The notes: a model not told the origin generated them from the letters alone. Positions 16,403 to 27,091 are shown, numbered from the stretch's first letter. The stretch: 64,000 nt of DNA from Sphingomonas sp. LHG3406-1 (GCF_029637485.1 NZ_CP069128.1:2781505-2845504), one strand, 5' to 3'. Numbers and translations are program-made.

Positions 16403-18414
16403 TGCCCAAGGTCACCGTCGACGGACAAGAAATCGAGGTCCCCGCAGGGGCGACCGTGCTGCAGGCGTGCGAGCTTGCCGGCAAGGAGATCCCGCGCTTC
16501 TGCTACCACGAGCGGCTGAGCATTGCCGGCAATTGCCGCATGTGCCTGGTCGAAGTGTCGCCGGGGCCGCCCAAGCCGCAGGCGAGTTGCGCGCTTCCGG
16601 CGGCCGACAATCAGGTGATCCGCACCGATACGGCGATGGTCAAGAAGGCACGGGAAGGGGTGATGGAGTTCCTCCTCATCAACCACCCGCTCGACTGCCC
16701 GATCTGCGACCAGGGTGGCGAATGCGACCTGCAGGACCAGGCCATGTCCTATGGCCGCTCGTCCAGCCGCTTCGACGAAAACAAGCGATCGGTCGACGAC
16801 AAATATATGGGGCCGATCATCAAGACGGCCATGACCCGATGCATCCAGTGCACCCGCTGCGTGCGCTTCGCCGAGGAAGTGGCGGGGACGCCCGAGATCG
16901 GCATGCTCTACCGCGGCGAGGATGCGCAGATCACCGCCTATCTGGAGCGGGCGCTGACCAGCGAGCTTTCCGGCAACCTCGCCGACCTCTGCCCGGTGGG
17001 TGCGCTGCTGCAGGCGCCGCAGAATTTTGAATATCGGCCGTGGGAGCTGCGCAAGATTCCGTCGATCGACGTGATGGACGCGGTCGGCAGCAACATCCGC
17101 CTCGACGTGCGCGGGCCGCAGGTGATGCGGATCCTGCCGCGCATCAACGAGGACGTGAACGAGGAGTGGATCAGCGACAAGACGCGGCATCATGCCGACG
17201 CGCTAGTCCGCAACCGCCTCGACCGCCCGTGGATGCGCGAGAACGGCAAGCTTCGCGCCACCACCTGGGCGGAGGCGCTCGACGTCTTCGCGGCCGAGCT
17301 GCGCAGCGCCGGGTCGAAGGTCGCGGCGATCGCCGGTGACCTCGTCGATGCGGAGACCATGTTCGCGGTGAAGAAGCTGCTGGAGGGGCAGGGGTCCACC
17401 CTCCTCGAAGGGCGCCAGACCGGGCTCGACTATGACGTGACCAGTCTCTCGGCGGTGGCCTTCAATTCGACGCTCACGGGCATCGAAGACGCTGACGCCA
17501 TCCTGCTGATCGGCACCAACCCGCGCTGGGAAGCCCCGTTGGTGAATACGCGGCTGCGCAAGGCGGTCCGCCGCCAGGGCGCGCCGGTGTTCAGCATCGG
17601 ACCGGCGGTCGACCTCACCTTCCCCGTTACCGACATCGGCGATGATCTGTCGCTGCTCGGCAAGCTGCCTGCGGCCGTGACCGAGGCCTTTGCCGCCGCG
17701 AAGCGTCCGGCGGTGATCGTCGGCCCGGGCGCGCTCGGCGCGGGCGCGCTCGGCGCGGCGCTGGCGCTGGTCGAACCGCTCGGCCTGATCAAGGACGGCT
17801 GGAACGGCTTCAATGTCATCCACACCGCCGCCAGCCGCATGGCGTCCCTTCTGCTCGGCTTTGCGCAGAAGGGCGGGATCGCCGATCTCGAGGCCGCCGC
17901 GCCCGAGCTCGTGCTGCTGCTCGGTGCCGACGAAGTCGCGCCGGAGCGATTCGCAGGGGCCTTCAAGGTTTACATCGGCCACCATGGCGACAAGGGCGCG
18001 CGTCAGGCCGACCTCGTCCTTCCGGCCGCCGCCTACAGCGAGAAGCACGGCACCTTCGTCAACATGGAGGGCCGCGTGCAGCGCGCCGAAAAGGCCAGCT
18101 TCTCGCCCGGCGAAGCACGCGAGGACTGGACCATCCTGCGGGCCGTCAGCGACCTCGTCGGCAAGCCGCTTCCCTTCGACCGCTTCGACCAGCTCCGCGC
18201 CGCGATGATCGCCGAAGTGCCGCAGCTCGGCACCGACGGCCTGATCGCCATGCCATGGTCGCCGCCGAAGCTTGCTGCGGAAGCGAGCGGGCCGGTGACG
18301 CTCCCGGTCAAGGATTTCTATCTCACCAACCCGATCAGCCGCGCCAGCCCGACCATGCAGCGCTGCTCCGCCGAGCTGATCCATGGACAGAGTTTCGCCG
18401 AGGCCGCCGAATGA
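16402..18414 (+). CDS. nuoG: NADH-quinone oxidoreductase subunit G
   Basis: The 75-kDa subunit, which carries the iron-sulfur wire between NuoF and NuoI. The N-terminal ferredoxin domain has [2Fe-2S] ligands Cys34, Cys45, Cys48 and Cys63. It is followed by the His/Cys site in [20 protein letters not shown] and the [4Fe-4S] site [15 protein letters not shown]. The remainder is the molybdopterin-oxidoreductase-like domain that has lost its cofactor, ending in [15 protein letters not shown]. Length is 670 residues. It starts at TGATG after the inserted exported protein and overlaps nuoH by four bases. Confidence 0.97.
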   Translation: MPKVTVDGQEIEVPAGATVLQACELAGKEIPRFCYHERLSIAGNCRMCLVEVSPGPPKPQASCALPAADNQVIRTDTAMVKKAREGVMEFLLINHPLDCPICDQGGECDLQDQAMSYGRSSSRFDENKRSVDDKYMGPIIKTAMTRCIQCTRCVRFAEEVAGTPEIGMLYRGEDAQITAYLERALTSELSGNLADLCPVGALLQAPQNFEYRPWELRKIPSIDVMDAVGSNIRLDVRGPQVMRILPRINEDVNEEWISDKTRHHADALVRNRLDRPWMRENGKLRATTWAEALDVFAAELRSAGSKVAAIAGDLVDAETMFAVKKLLEGQGSTLLEGRQTGLDYDVTSLSAVAFNSTLTGIEDADAILLIGTNPRWEAPLVNTRLRKAVRRQGAPVFSIGPAVDLTFPVTDIGDDLSLLGKLPAAVTEAFAAAKRPAVIVGPGALGAGALGAALALVEPLGLIKDGWNGFNVIHTAASRMASLLLGFAQKGGIADLEAAAPELVLLLGADEVAPERFAGAFKVYIGHHGDKGARQADLVLPAAAYSEKHGTFVNMEGRVQRAEKASFSPGEAREDWTILRAVSDLVGKPLPFDRFDQLRAAMIAEVPQLGTDGLIAMPWSPPKLAAEASGPVTLPVKDFYLTNPISRASPTMQRCSAELIHGQSFAEAAE

Positions 18415-19463
18415 CCGCTACCTTCCAGGGCTGGGGCCTGACCTACGAATGGTCGTGGTTCATCGCGACCATCGCCGGTATCCTGCTCATCGCGCTTCCG
18501 CTGATGCTGGCGGTGGCGATGATCATCTATGCCGAGCGCAAGATCTGGGCCGCCATCGCGCTTCGTCGCGGCCCCAACGTTGTCGGTCCGTTCGGCCTGC
18601 TGCAGAGCTTCGCGGACGGCCTCAAGGTCTTCCTCAAGGAGACGATCGTCCCGACCAGCGCCAACAAGGGCCTGTTCCTTCTGGCGCCGATCATCAGCTT
18701 CACCGTCGCGCTGATCGTCTGGGCGGTGGTGCCGTTCGAAGTCGGCGTGGTGCTGTCCGACATCAACGTCGGCCTGCTCTACATCCTCGCGGCGAGCAGC
18801 CTTGGCGTCTACGGCATCATCATCGCCGGCTGGGCGTCCAACTCCAAATATCCCTTCTTCTCGGCCCTGCGCGCGGCCGCGCAGATGGTCAGCTATGAAG
18901 TGTCGATCGGCTTCGTGCTGATCTGCGTCGTCCTCTACGCCGGCACCTTCAACATGACCCAGATCGTCCTGGGTCAGCAGGGCCATGTGTTCGGGATCCT
19001 CAATGGCTACGGCTTCAACCCGCTGCTGTTCCCGATGGCGGTGGTGTTCCTCATCTCGTCCATGGCCGAGACCTTCCGCACGCCGTTCGACCTGACCGAG
19101 GCGGAAAGCGAGCTCGTCGCCGGTTTCCAGACCGAATATAGCTCCATGAGCTTCGCGCTCTTCTGGCTCGGCGAATATGGCAACGTCATCCTGATGTGCG
19201 CCTTGAACGCCATCCTCTTCTGGGGCGGGTTCCTGCCGCCACTGAACATCGATCTTCTGCCCTGGTTCGATATCCCCGGCATCATCTGGCTGTTCGCCAA
19301 GATGCTATTGTTCTTCTTCATCTTCGGCTGGGTCCGCGCGACCGTGCCGAGGTACCGCTACGATCAGCTGATGCGGCTGGGCTGGAAGATCTTCCTCCCG
19401 CTGTCGCTGTTCTTCGTCTTCGCGATCAGCCTGTGGCTGATGCTGACGAGGTATGGCGGATGA
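18411..19463 (+). CDS. nuoH: NADH-quinone oxidoreductase subunit H
   Basis: A 350-residue membrane subunit (ND1) with eight or nine helices that docks the peripheral arm and forms the quinone entry channel. Signatures are [41 protein letters not shown] near the N-terminus, split here for brevity, then the acidic [20 protein letters not shown] loop and [18 protein letters not shown] at the C-terminus. The ATG at 18411 overlaps the nuoG stop. Its own stop overlaps an inserted exported-protein gene, so nuoH and nuoI are not adjacent here as they usually are. Confidence 0.97.
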   Translation: MTATFQGWGLTYEWSWFIATIAGILLIALPLMLAVAMIIYAERKIWAAIALRRGPNVVGPFGLLQSFADGLKVFLKETIVPTSANKGLFLLAPIISFTVALIVWAVVPFEVGVVLSDINVGLLYILAASSLGVYGIIIAGWASNSKYPFFSALRAAAQMVSYEVSIGFVLICVVLYAGTFNMTQIVLGQQGHVFGILNGYGFNPLLFPMAVVFLISSMAETFRTPFDLTEAESELVAGFQTEYSSMSFALFWLGEYGNVILMCALNAILFWGGFLPPLNIDLLPWFDIPGIIWLFAKMLLFFFIFGWVRATVPRYRYDQLMRLGWKIFLPLSLFFVFAISLWLMLTRYGG

Positions 19464-19945
19464 TCGCGGGCCTCGTCCTGTTGGCGCTGGCGCAACCCAC
19501 GACGGTTACGCGCCAGGCGCCGAGCGACCGCCCAGCCGTCCACGGGGTCGCCTTCCGCTGCCCCATGACCCTGGCGCCCGGCAGCTACGCCACCTTGGTG
19601 GGCACGGTGCCGACGTTCGAGGCAGGGTGGAACACCGGCGATCGTCGCGGCCTTGATGTGACCGGCAATGGCCCCGAATGGGTGAGAGGGCGGCACTTCG
19701 CCTCGCTGGTCACGTTCAATGCCGGCCACCGCCGTTATCTCATCTCGTTCGCCGACCCTGAGACAGCCGACGCATCCTATCAGTTCGACGTCATCCTGCT
19801 CCCTGATGGGGCCAAAGGCATGGGCGTTCTCCGCCACGTCGGACCCTATGTTTCCGGCCAAGATCCGGTCCGCACTTCGCGACTTGTCGCGACCAGTTAC
19901 TGCGATTCCGATTGGACGGCCGCCAAAGGAATTCGGAAGCAATGA
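19460..19945 (+). CDS. Exported hypothetical protein inserted between nuoH and nuoI
   Basis: A 161-residue protein of unknown family. [15 protein letters not shown] resembles a minimal signal peptide ending in Ala-Gln. Two cysteines (Cys34 and Cys148) could pair. The body alternates short beta-like stretches ([38 protein letters not shown]), suggesting a small beta-rich periplasmic domain. It overlaps nuoH by ATGA and nuoI by ATGA, so reading passes through without a gap. Its first nine bases resemble those of nuoI (seven of nine), a faint parallel to the nuoG echo. No role in complex I is known to me. Confidence 0.68.
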   Translation: MIAGLVLLALAQPTTVTRQAPSDRPAVHGVAFRCPMTLAPGSYATLVGTVPTFEAGWNTGDRRGLDVTGNGPEWVRGRHFASLVTFNAGHRRYLISFADPETADASYQFDVILLPDGAKGMGVLRHVGPYVSGQDPVRTSRLVATSYCDSDWTAAKGIRKQ

Positions 19946-20424
19946 TTGCCCAGTTCATCAAGTCGTTCACCCTGTGGGAGCTGGTGAAGGGCCATGCCCT
20001 GACCCTGAAGTATTTCTTCAAGCCCAAGGCGACGATCAACTACCCCTACGAGAAGACCCCGCAGAGCCCGCGCTTCCGGGGTGAGCATGCGCTGCGCCGT
20101 TATCCCAACGGCGAAGAGCGCTGCATTGCCTGCAAACTCTGCGAGGCGGTGTGCCCGGCGCTCGCCATCACCATCGAGGCCGAGCCGCGCGAGGACGGGT
20201 CGCGGCGGACGACCCGCTACGACATCGACATGGTCAAGTGCATCTATTGCGGCCTGTGCGCCGAGGCCTGCCCGGTCGATGCCATCGTCGAAGGGCCGAA
20301 CCTCGAATTTTCAACCGAGACGCGTGAGGAGCTGCTCTACGACAAGGCCAAGCTGCTCGCCAACGGTGACCGCTGGGAACAGGCCATCGCGGCGAACCTT
20401 GCCGCCGATGCGGCCTACCGTTAA
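19942..20424 (+). CDS. nuoI: NADH-quinone oxidoreductase subunit I
   Basis: The 23-kDa ferredoxin-like subunit, bearing clusters N6a and N6b that lead to N2. Two 4Fe-4S motifs are intact: Cys61, Cys64, Cys67 and Cys71 in [12 protein letters not shown], and Cys100, Cys103, Cys106 and Cys110 in [12 protein letters not shown]. The amphipathic N-terminus [19 protein letters not shown] lies on the membrane surface. It has 160 residues, the family length. The ATG overlaps the stop of the inserted protein gene upstream; nuoJ follows after 15 bases. Confidence 0.97.
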   Translation: MIAQFIKSFTLWELVKGHALTLKYFFKPKATINYPYEKTPQSPRFRGEHALRRYPNGEERCIACKLCEAVCPALAITIEAEPREDGSRRTTRYDIDMVKCIYCGLCAEACPVDAIVEGPNLEFSTETREELLYDKAKLLANGDRWEQAIAANLAADAAYR

Positions 20425-20439
20425 GCGCCCGGCCAACCC

Positions 20440-21042
20440 ATGATCGCGCTCATCGCCTTCTACCTGTTCGCAGCCGTCACCATCACGTCCGCCGTGCTGG
20501 TGATCTTCGCGCGCAATCCCGTCCACTCGGTGCTGTGGCTGATCCTTGCCTTCTTCAATGCGGCCGGGCTGATGCTGCTGGTCGGGGCCGAGTTCATCGC
20601 CATGCTGCTGGTGATCGTCTACGTCGGCGCGGTCGCGGTGCTGTTCCTGTTCGTGGTCATGATGCTGGACATCGACTTCAGCCAGCTGCGCTCCGGCTTC
20701 AACCGCAACCTGCCGTTCGGCCTGCTGATCGCCATCGTGCTGCTGGCCGAGATCGTCATCGCTTTTTCGGCCTACAGGGCGGGCCCGGCGGTCGCCGCCC
20801 AGCCGGTCGCGAGCCCCGTGCCCAACATCGAGGCGCTCGGCGTCGAGCTCTACAGCCGCTACCTGCTGCCGTTCGAGCTTGCCGGCCTGATCCTGCTGGT
20901 CGCGATGATCGGCGCGATCGTGCTGACTCACCGCAGCCGCGGCGACGCGCGCGGCCAGAATGCCTCCAAGCAGATCGGCCGCCGCCCGCAAGATGCGGTG
21001 CGCAACGTCAACCAGCCCGTCGGCGAGGGGATGAAGCTGTGA
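20440..21042 (+). CDS. nuoJ: NADH-quinone oxidoreductase subunit J
   Basis: A 200-residue membrane subunit (ND6) with five helices. Helix 3, with the conserved pattern [16 protein letters not shown], contains the pi-bulge region important for coupling. The C-terminal 40 residues after [16 protein letters not shown] are polar ([19 protein letters not shown]), as in alphaproteobacterial and mitochondrial relatives. Its last bases overlap the nuoK GTG (GTGA). Confidence 0.96.
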   Translation: MIALIAFYLFAAVTITSAVLVIFARNPVHSVLWLILAFFNAAGLMLLVGAEFIAMLLVIVYVGAVAVLFLFVVMMLDIDFSQLRSGFNRNLPFGLLIAIVLLAEIVIAFSAYRAGPAVAAQPVASPVPNIEALGVELYSRYLLPFELAGLILLVAMIGAIVLTHRSRGDARGQNASKQIGRRPQDAVRNVNQPVGEGMKL

Positions 21043-21344
21043 TCGGCCTCACGCACTATCTCACCGTGTCGGCGATCCTGTTCGTGATCGGCGTGCTCGG
21101 CATCTTCCTCAACCGCCGCAACGTCATCCTGATGCTGATGGCGATCGAGCTGCTGCTGCTCTCGGTCAACATCAACCTCGTCGCCTTCAGCGCCTTCCTC
21201 GGCGACATGAAGGGGCAGATCTTCGCCATGTTCGTCCTGACCGTCGCCGCCGCCGAGGCTGCGATCGGGCTGGCGATCCTGGTCATCTTCTTCCGTCGCC
21301 GCGGGACCATCGCGGTCGACGCCGCCGACAGCATGCACGGGTAA
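21039..21344 (+). CDS. nuoK: NADH-quinone oxidoreductase subunit K
   Basis: A 101-residue, three-helix membrane subunit (ND4L) related to MrpC. It contains two conserved membrane glutamates, in [17 protein letters not shown] and [13 protein letters not shown], that belong to the proton-transfer path. The GTG at 21039 overlaps the nuoJ stop; an in-frame extension back to 20535 lies inside nuoJ and is rejected. nuoL begins one base after the stop. Confidence 0.96.
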   Translation: MIGLTHYLTVSAILFVIGVLGIFLNRRNVILMLMAIELLLLSVNINLVAFSAFLGDMKGQIFAMFVLTVAAAEAAIGLAILVIFFRRRGTIAVDAADSMHG

Positions 21345-21345
21345 G

Positions 21346-23391
21346 ATGCAGTCCATCATCCTCATCGTCTTCCTGCCTTTGCTGGCCGCGATCGTCGCCG
21401 GCCTGGGCGGACGCGCGATCGGCAAGGTGCCGGCCAAGGTCATCACCACCGGCGCGCTGTTCATCAGCTGCGCGCTTAGCTGGCCGATCTTCCTCGGCTT
21501 CCTGTCGGGCGCGAACACCGCGACCGTCGTGCCGGTGCTCGAGTGGATCAATTCTGGCGACCTGCAGGTGGACTGGAGTCTCCGCGTCGATACGCTGACG
21601 GCGGTCATGCTGGTGGTGATCACCACCGTCTCCAGCCTCGTCCACCTCTACAGCTGGGGCTATATGGAGGAGGATCCCTCCCAGCCCCGCTTCTTCGCCT
21701 ATCTGTCGCTGTTCACCTTCGCCATGCTGATGCTGGTGACGGCCGACAGCCTGATCCAGATGTTCTTCGGCTGGGAAGGGGTGGGCCTCGCGTCCTACCT
21801 TCTGATCGGCTTCTGGTACCACAAGCCGTCGGCCAATGCGGCGGCAATCAAGGCGTTCGTCGTCAACCGCGTCGGCGACTTCGGCTTTTCGCTCGGCATC
21901 TTCGGCACCTTCCTGGTGTTCGGCACCGTGTCGATCCCGGCGATCCTCGAAGCGGCACCCGGCATGGCGGGCTCGACCATCGGCTTTGCCGGCATGCGGG
22001 TCGACACCATGACCCTGCTCTGCCTGCTGCTGTTCGTCGGCGCGATGGGCAAGTCGGCGCAGCTTGGCCTGCACACCTGGCTTCCGGACGCGATGGAAGG
22101 CCCGACCCCGGTCAGCGCGCTGATCCATGCCGCGACCATGGTCACCGCCGGCGTGTTCATGGTCTGCCGCCTGTCGCCGATGTTCGAGACGAGCGAGACG
22201 GCGCTGACCGTGGTCACCTATGTCGGCCTCGCCACGGCGCTGTTCGCGGCGACGGTTGGCCTGGTCCAGAACGACATCAAGCGGGTGATCGCCTATTCGA
22301 CCTGCAGCCAATTGGGCTTCATGTTCTTCGCGGCGGGCGTCGGCGCCTATGGCGCGGCCATGTTCCACCTCTTCACCCACGCCTTCTTCAAGGCGTTGCT
22401 GTTCCTCGGTGCAGGCTCGGTCATCCATGCCATGCACCATGAACAGGATATGCGTTACTATGGCGCGCTCCGCAAAGAGATCCCGCTTACCTTCTGGGCG
22501 ATGATCCTCGGCACGCTGGCGATCACCGGCGTCGGCATCTACGGCGTGTTCGGTTTCGCCGGTTTCTATTCGAAGGACGCCATCCTCGAGAGCGCCTATG
22601 CCGCCGGCACCGTCCCGGGCACCATGGCCTTCTGGATCGGCGCCTTCACCGCGCTCCTGACCAGCTTCTATTCGTGGCGGCTTATCTTCCTGACCTTCTT
22701 CGGCCAGGCGCGCTGGGCGGCCAGCGAGCATATCCAGCATGCGGTGCATGGCGATCATCACGATCACCCGGACGAGGAGCATGGCGACAGCAGCGACTCG
22801 GCCCATGCCGCGCCGGTCACCGGCACCGCCGGCTATCACCCGCACGAAAGCCCCTGGCCGATGCTGGTACCGCTGGCCGTGCTCAGCCTCGGCGCGGTGT
22901 TCGCCGGCTTCGCTTTCTATTATCCCTTCTTCGGGACCGAAGAGGGCGCGGCCTTCTGGGCTGGCAGCCTCGTCCATGACGAGCATCTCGTCCATGCCGC
23001 CCACGAGGTGCCTTTGTGGGTGAAGCTGACCCCGGCCGTCGTCATGCTGATCGGCCTCGGCCTTGCCTGGAACAACTACATTCGCCGTCCTGACATGCCG
23101 GCCAAGTGGATCGCTGCTACGGGACCGATCCACAACTTCTTCATGAACAAGTGGTATTTCGACGAGCTCTACGCCTTCCTGTTCATCCGCCCGAGCCTCG
23201 CGCTCGGCCGGCTGTTCTGGAAGCGTGGCGATGAGAAGACCATCGACCGTTTCGGCCCGCATGGCGCCGCCTATGCGGTGGGGATCGGCAACCGCATGAC
23301 CGCCCGGCTGCAGTCGGGTTATCTCAACTCCTATGCCCTCGTCATGCTGCTCGGCCTGGTCGGCGCGGCTACCTGGGTGATGACCCGCTGA
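21346..23391 (+). CDS. nuoL: NADH-quinone oxidoreductase subunit L
   Basis: The distal antiporter-like subunit (ND5) that pumps protons and carries the long lateral helix along the membrane arm. Signatures are [43 protein letters not shown] with the conserved glutamate, [38 protein letters not shown] (split motif), and [20 protein letters not shown]. Length is 681 residues. An unusual loop at about residues 459-505 is rich in His and Asp ([14 protein letters not shown]). The C-terminal portion contains the lateral helix and a last anchor helix. Confidence 0.97.
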   Translation: MQSIILIVFLPLLAAIVAGLGGRAIGKVPAKVITTGALFISCALSWPIFLGFLSGANTATVVPVLEWINSGDLQVDWSLRVDTLTAVMLVVITTVSSLVHLYSWGYMEEDPSQPRFFAYLSLFTFAMLMLVTADSLIQMFFGWEGVGLASYLLIGFWYHKPSANAAAIKAFVVNRVGDFGFSLGIFGTFLVFGTVSIPAILEAAPGMAGSTIGFAGMRVDTMTLLCLLLFVGAMGKSAQLGLHTWLPDAMEGPTPVSALIHAATMVTAGVFMVCRLSPMFETSETALTVVTYVGLATALFAATVGLVQNDIKRVIAYSTCSQLGFMFFAAGVGAYGAAMFHLFTHAFFKALLFLGAGSVIHAMHHEQDMRYYGALRKEIPLTFWAMILGTLAITGVGIYGVFGFAGFYSKDAILESAYAAGTVPGTMAFWIGAFTALLTSFYSWRLIFLTFFGQARWAASEHIQHAVHGDHHDHPDEEHGDSSDSAHAAPVTGTAGYHPHESPWPMLVPLAVLSLGAVFAGFAFYYPFFGTEEGAAFWAGSLVHDEHLVHAAHEVPLWVKLTPAVVMLIGLGLAWNNYIRRPDMPAKWIAATGPIHNFFMNKWYFDELYAFLFIRPSLALGRLFWKRGDEKTIDRFGPHGAAYAVGIGNRMTARLQSGYLNSYALVMLLGLVGAATWVMTR

Positions 23392-23392
23392 T

Positions 23393-24940
23393 ATGGACTT
23401 TCCCATCCTCTCCCTGATGATCGCCCTGCCGCTGCTCGCGGCACTCGGCTGCCTGTTCCTGAGTGCGAACGGCGCCCGCTGGCTGGCGCTCGGCGCCACG
23501 CTGGCGCTGTTCGTGCTCGGCTGCCTGCTGTGGGCCGGCTATGATGTCGGCGGCGCGCAATGGCAGTTCCAGGAGCGGGTGAGCCTCGGCACGCCCTATC
23601 TCAACTGGGCACTCGGCATCGACGGCATCGCCCTCATGCTGATCATGCTGTCGGTGTTCCTGATGCCGATCTGCATCGGCGCGAGCTGGCGCGCCATCGG
23701 CCGCCGTGTGCCGGAATATATGGCTGCCTTCCTCCTCATGGAGGCGCTGATGCTCGGCGTCTTCATGGCCCAGGACCTTCTGCTCTTCTACATCTTCTTC
23801 GAAGCCGGCCTGATCCCGATGTATCTCATCATCGGCATCTGGGGCGGGGCGGAGAAGATCAAGGCCGCCTACAAGTTCTTCCTCTATACCCTGCTCGGCT
23901 CGGTGCTGATGCTGGTCGCGATGCTGGTGATGATCGGCCAGGCCGGCACCGGCGACATCCCGACCCTGATGGCGACCGACTTTGCACCGGGGCTTCAGAC
24001 CTGGCTGTGGCTGGCCTTCTTCGCGAGCTTCGCGGTGAAGATGCCGATGTGGCCGGTCCACACCTGGCTTCCCGATGCCCACGTCCAGGCGCCGACCGCC
24101 GGCTCGGTGATCCTGGCCGGCGTGCTGCTGAAGATGGGCGGCTACGGCTTCATCCGCTTCAGCCTGCCGATGTTCCCGGACGCGAGCGCCCAGTTTGTGC
24201 CGCTGGTCTTCATCCTGTCGAGCATCGCCATCGTCTACACCAGCCTCGTCGCGCTGGTTCAGGCCGACATGAAAAAGCTGATCGCTTATTCGTCGGTCGC
24301 CCACATGGCCTTCGTCACCTTCGGCCTGTTCGCCTTCAACCGGCAGGGGATCGAAGGCGCGCTGATGGTCATGCTCAGCCACGGCCTCGTCTCGGGCGCG
24401 CTCTTCCTGTGCGTCGGCGTCATCTATGACCGCATGCACACCCGCGAGATCGCCAAATATGGCGGCCTTGCCAACAACATGCCGGCCTATGCCCTCCTGT
24501 TCCTGCTGTTCACCATGGCCTCGGTCGGCCTGCCCGGCACGAGCGGCTTCGTCGGCGAGTTCCTGGCGATGATGGGCACGTACGAAGTGTCGACCTGGGG
24601 CGCGATCTTCGCCACCACCGGCATTATCCTCGGCGCCGCCTACATGCTGTGGCTCTACTGGCGCATCGCCTACGGCACCGCCCGCACGGCGGAGGCTGCG
24701 GCGATGACCGACCTCGACCGGCGCGAGTGGCTGCTGCTTGCACCGATTGCGGCCATCGTCCTCTGGATGGGCGTCTATCCCGAAAGCTTCATGGCGCCGA
24801 TGCGCGACGACGTCGGCCGGCTGCTGACCCGCATCGAGCGGGCGACCCCGGCCGGTGACAGCCGTCCGACCGCCGGTAATCCGGCCGCCGCTGCCGAAGC
24901 TGCCGAGGCTTCCGAACATGGCGCCGGGGAGGCGCACTGA
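23393..24940 (+). CDS. nuoM: NADH-quinone oxidoreductase subunit M
   Basis: An antiporter-like proton-pumping subunit (ND4) of 515 residues and about 14 helices. It has the conserved glutamate in FFEAGLIPMYLIIGIWGG, the lysine in FASFAVKMPMWPVHTWLPDAHVQAPTAGSVILAG and QADMKKLIAYSSVAHMAFV. The C-terminal 30 residues are a soluble Ala/Glu-rich tail (AAAAEAAEASEHGAGEAH). It begins two bases after nuoL, and its TGA shares one base with nuoN. Confidence 0.97.
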   Translation: MDFPILSLMIALPLLAALGCLFLSANGARWLALGATLALFVLGCLLWAGYDVGGAQWQFQERVSLGTPYLNWALGIDGIALMLIMLSVFLMPICIGASWRAIGRRVPEYMAAFLLMEALMLGVFMAQDLLLFYIFFEAGLIPMYLIIGIWGGAEKIKAAYKFFLYTLLGSVLMLVAMLVMIGQAGTGDIPTLMATDFAPGLQTWLWLAFFASFAVKMPMWPVHTWLPDAHVQAPTAGSVILAGVLLKMGGYGFIRFSLPMFPDASAQFVPLVFILSSIAIVYTSLVALVQADMKKLIAYSSVAHMAFVTFGLFAFNRQGIEGALMVMLSHGLVSGALFLCVGVIYDRMHTREIAKYGGLANNMPAYALLFLLFTMASVGLPGTSGFVGEFLAMMGTYEVSTWGAIFATTGIILGAAYMLWLYWRIAYGTARTAEAAAMTDLDRREWLLLAPIAAIVLWMGVYPESFMAPMRDDVGRLLTRIERATPAGDSRPTAGNPAAAAEAAEASEHGAGEAH

Positions 24941-26367
24941 TGAACACCGCCGCAATCCTTCCTGAAATCATCATCGGCCTCGGCGCGATTGCGCTGATGA
25001 TGGTCGCGGCCTTCGTTCGCCGCCCTGCTGCCATCACGCACTGGGGAGCCACGGTCCTCCTCCTTGCCGCCACGGTCGCCCTCATTGGTGCGCCGCAGGA
25101 AGCCGGCCGCGTGTTCGAGGGCATGTGGGCGGCCGACGGCTTCGCCGCCTTCGGCAAGGTCATCATCTACCTGGCCGCCGCGGTCGCAGTGATCATGGCG
25201 CACGGCTGGTTCGACCGGAATCATGAGCATGGCGCCGAATATGCGGTGCTGATCCTGCTGTCGGCGCTCGGCGCATCGGTGATGGTCTCCGCGACCGACC
25301 TGATGATGCTCTACGTCGGCCTCGAGCTGCAGAGCCTGTCGGCCTACGTCCTCGCTTCCTACCGCCGCCACGACGAGCGATCGGCCGAGGCGGGCCTCAA
25401 ATATTTCGTGCTCGGCGGCCTTGCCAGCGGCATCCTGCTCTACGGCATCAGCCTGCTCTACGGATTTGCCGGCACCACCTATTTCGACGGCATCGCGGCT
25501 GCCTTCGCCGGCTCGGGGGGAATCAATCTCGGCCTGCTGTTCGGGCTGGTCTTCACCCTCGCCGGCCTCGCCTTCAAGATCTCGGCCGTGCCCTTCCACA
25601 TGTGGACGCCGGACGTCTACGAAGGCGCGCCGACTCCGGTCGCCGCCTTCTTCGCCGCCGGCCAGAAGGCTGCCGCCATCCTCCTCGCCACCCGCGTCTG
25701 CCTCGAAGCGATGGGCCCGGTGACCGACCAGTGGCGCCAGATCGTCATCTTCGCGGCCTTGGCCTCGATCATCCTCGGCGCGGTCGCCGCCTACGGCCAG
25801 AACAACATCAAGCGGCTGCTCGCCTATTCCTCGATCAACAATGTCGGCTTCGCGCTCGTCGGCCTCGCCGCCGGCGGTGCGGCGGGCGCGCAGGCGGTGC
25901 TGGTCTATGTCGCCGTCTATGTGGTGATGACGCTCGGCGCCTTCCTCTGCGTCATGCGCATGCGCGACGCCGACGGCCGCCCGGTTGAAAGTCTCGCCAG
26001 CCTGTCAGGCCTGTCGCAGACCCGGCCCTTGCTGGCGCTGGCGCTGGCGATGTTCATGTTCAGCCTTGCCGGCATCCCGCCATTGTTCGGCTTCTGGCCC
26101 AAGCTGATGGTGTTCCAGGCCGCGGTCGCCGCCGACCTTCAGCTCCTTGCCCTTGCCGCCGCGGCACTGACCGTGGTCGGCGCTTACTACTACCTCAAGG
26201 TCATCAAGATCATGTACTTCGACGCGCCGGCGGAGCCCTTCGCGGCTGCCCGGGGCAAGGTCGAGACCGCGCTGATCTTCCTCTGCGCGCTGGTCATCAG
26301 CCCGCTTGGCTATTTCCTGATCAACCCGCTGACCGCAGCGGCGGCCAACGCGGCGAGCGTCTTCTGA
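24940..26367 (+). CDS. nuoN: NADH-quinone oxidoreductase subunit N
   Basis: The third antiporter-like subunit (ND2), 475 residues. Signatures are MMLYVGLELQSLSAYVLASYRR with the conserved glutamate, AGLKYFVLGGLASGILLYG, LAGLAFKISAVPFHMWTPDVYEGAPTPV with the key lysine, and QNNIKRLLAYSSINNVGFAL. It is the last complex I gene. birA starts 19 bases after the stop, so a readthrough operon into birA-coaX-rnj is likely, as is common in sphingomonads. Confidence 0.97.
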   Translation: MNTAAILPEIIIGLGAIALMMVAAFVRRPAAITHWGATVLLLAATVALIGAPQEAGRVFEGMWAADGFAAFGKVIIYLAAAVAVIMAHGWFDRNHEHGAEYAVLILLSALGASVMVSATDLMMLYVGLELQSLSAYVLASYRRHDERSAEAGLKYFVLGGLASGILLYGISLLYGFAGTTYFDGIAAAFAGSGGINLGLLFGLVFTLAGLAFKISAVPFHMWTPDVYEGAPTPVAAFFAAGQKAAAILLATRVCLEAMGPVTDQWRQIVIFAALASIILGAVAAYGQNNIKRLLAYSSINNVGFALVGLAAGGAAGAQAVLVYVAVYVVMTLGAFLCVMRMRDADGRPVESLASLSGLSQTRPLLALALAMFMFSLAGIPPLFGFWPKLMVFQAAVAADLQLLALAAAALTVVGAYYYLKVIKIMYFDAPAEPFAAARGKVETALIFLCALVISPLGYFLINPLTAAAANAASVF

Positions 26368-26386
26368 TGGTCACGAGGGAGCGGGC

Positions 26387-27088
26387 TTGAGCCGCATCCG
26401 CTTCGTCGAGCGAACCGGCTCGACCAACAGCGACCTTCTCGCCGCGAGCGAGCTGCCGGAAGGCGAATGGCTGGTCGCCGAACGCCAGGATCAGGGAAGG
26501 GGCCGCCAGAACCGCTGTTGGGAAAGCCCGACAGGAAACTTCCACGGTTCGACTCTCGTCCGGCTCCAGCCTTCCGACCCGCCGGCCGGCTCCCTCGCGC
26601 TGTGCGCAGGCCTGGCCCTGATCCGCGCGGTGGAGGCTGCCGCGCCCGCCACCGGTCTGATGCTCAAATGGCCCAACGACCTGCTGCTCGGCCGGGCAAA
26701 GCTGGCTGGCATTCTGCTCGAACGGCAGGAGGATCGGGTTGTGGCCGGTTTCGGCGTCAACCTTGCCCAGGCGCCCACCATCGAAGGCCGCGAAACCGCC
26801 GCCCTGTCATCGGTTGCACTGGTCAGCCCGAAGTCCTTTGCGCCCCTCCTCGCCGCCGCCTTCGCCCGCGAGCTCGGCCGCTGGCGCGACGATCGGCAGG
26901 CACTCACGGCCCTGTGGCTCGAAAGCGCGCACCCCGTGGGCACGCCGCTCTCCGTCCATGTCATGGCGGACGAGAAGCTGGAAGGCACCTTCGCCGGCCT
27001 CGCCGAAGACGGCGCGCTTCGCCTCGCCTTGCCGCACGGCGAGGAACGGCGCATCCATGCCGCCGACGTGATGCTCGGGAACGACTGA
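26387..27088 (+). CDS. birA: Biotin--[acetyl-CoA-carboxylase] ligase
   Basis: Cytosolic enzyme that activates biotin as biotinyl-AMP and attaches it to the carrier protein of acetyl-CoA carboxylase. The 233-residue protein has the catalytic domain only, without the N-terminal repressor helix-turn-helix of E. coli BirA (a group I ligase). Motifs are TGSTNSDLL, the adenylate-binding loop DQGRGRQNRCWESPTGNF, and LKWPNDLLLGRAKLAGILLE with the lysine contacting biotin. Start is a TTG at 26387 with GAGGGAG in front. coaX follows after three bases. Confidence 0.93.
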   Translation: MSRIRFVERTGSTNSDLLAASELPEGEWLVAERQDQGRGRQNRCWESPTGNFHGSTLVRLQPSDPPAGSLALCAGLALIRAVEAAAPATGLMLKWPNDLLLGRAKLAGILLERQEDRVVAGFGVNLAQAPTIEGRETAALSSVALVSPKSFAPLLAAAFARELGRWRDDRQALTALWLESAHPVGTPLSVHVMADEKLEGTFAGLAEDGALRLALPHGEERRIHAADVMLGND

Positions 27089-27091
27089 TCC

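Noticed and set aside
21283-23499. 738-codon open frame antisense to nuoL
   Set aside because: The plus strand encodes complete NuoL with all conserved motifs. The minus-strand frame is His/Arg/Glu-rich and low in hydrophobic residues, a typical GC-driven shadow.
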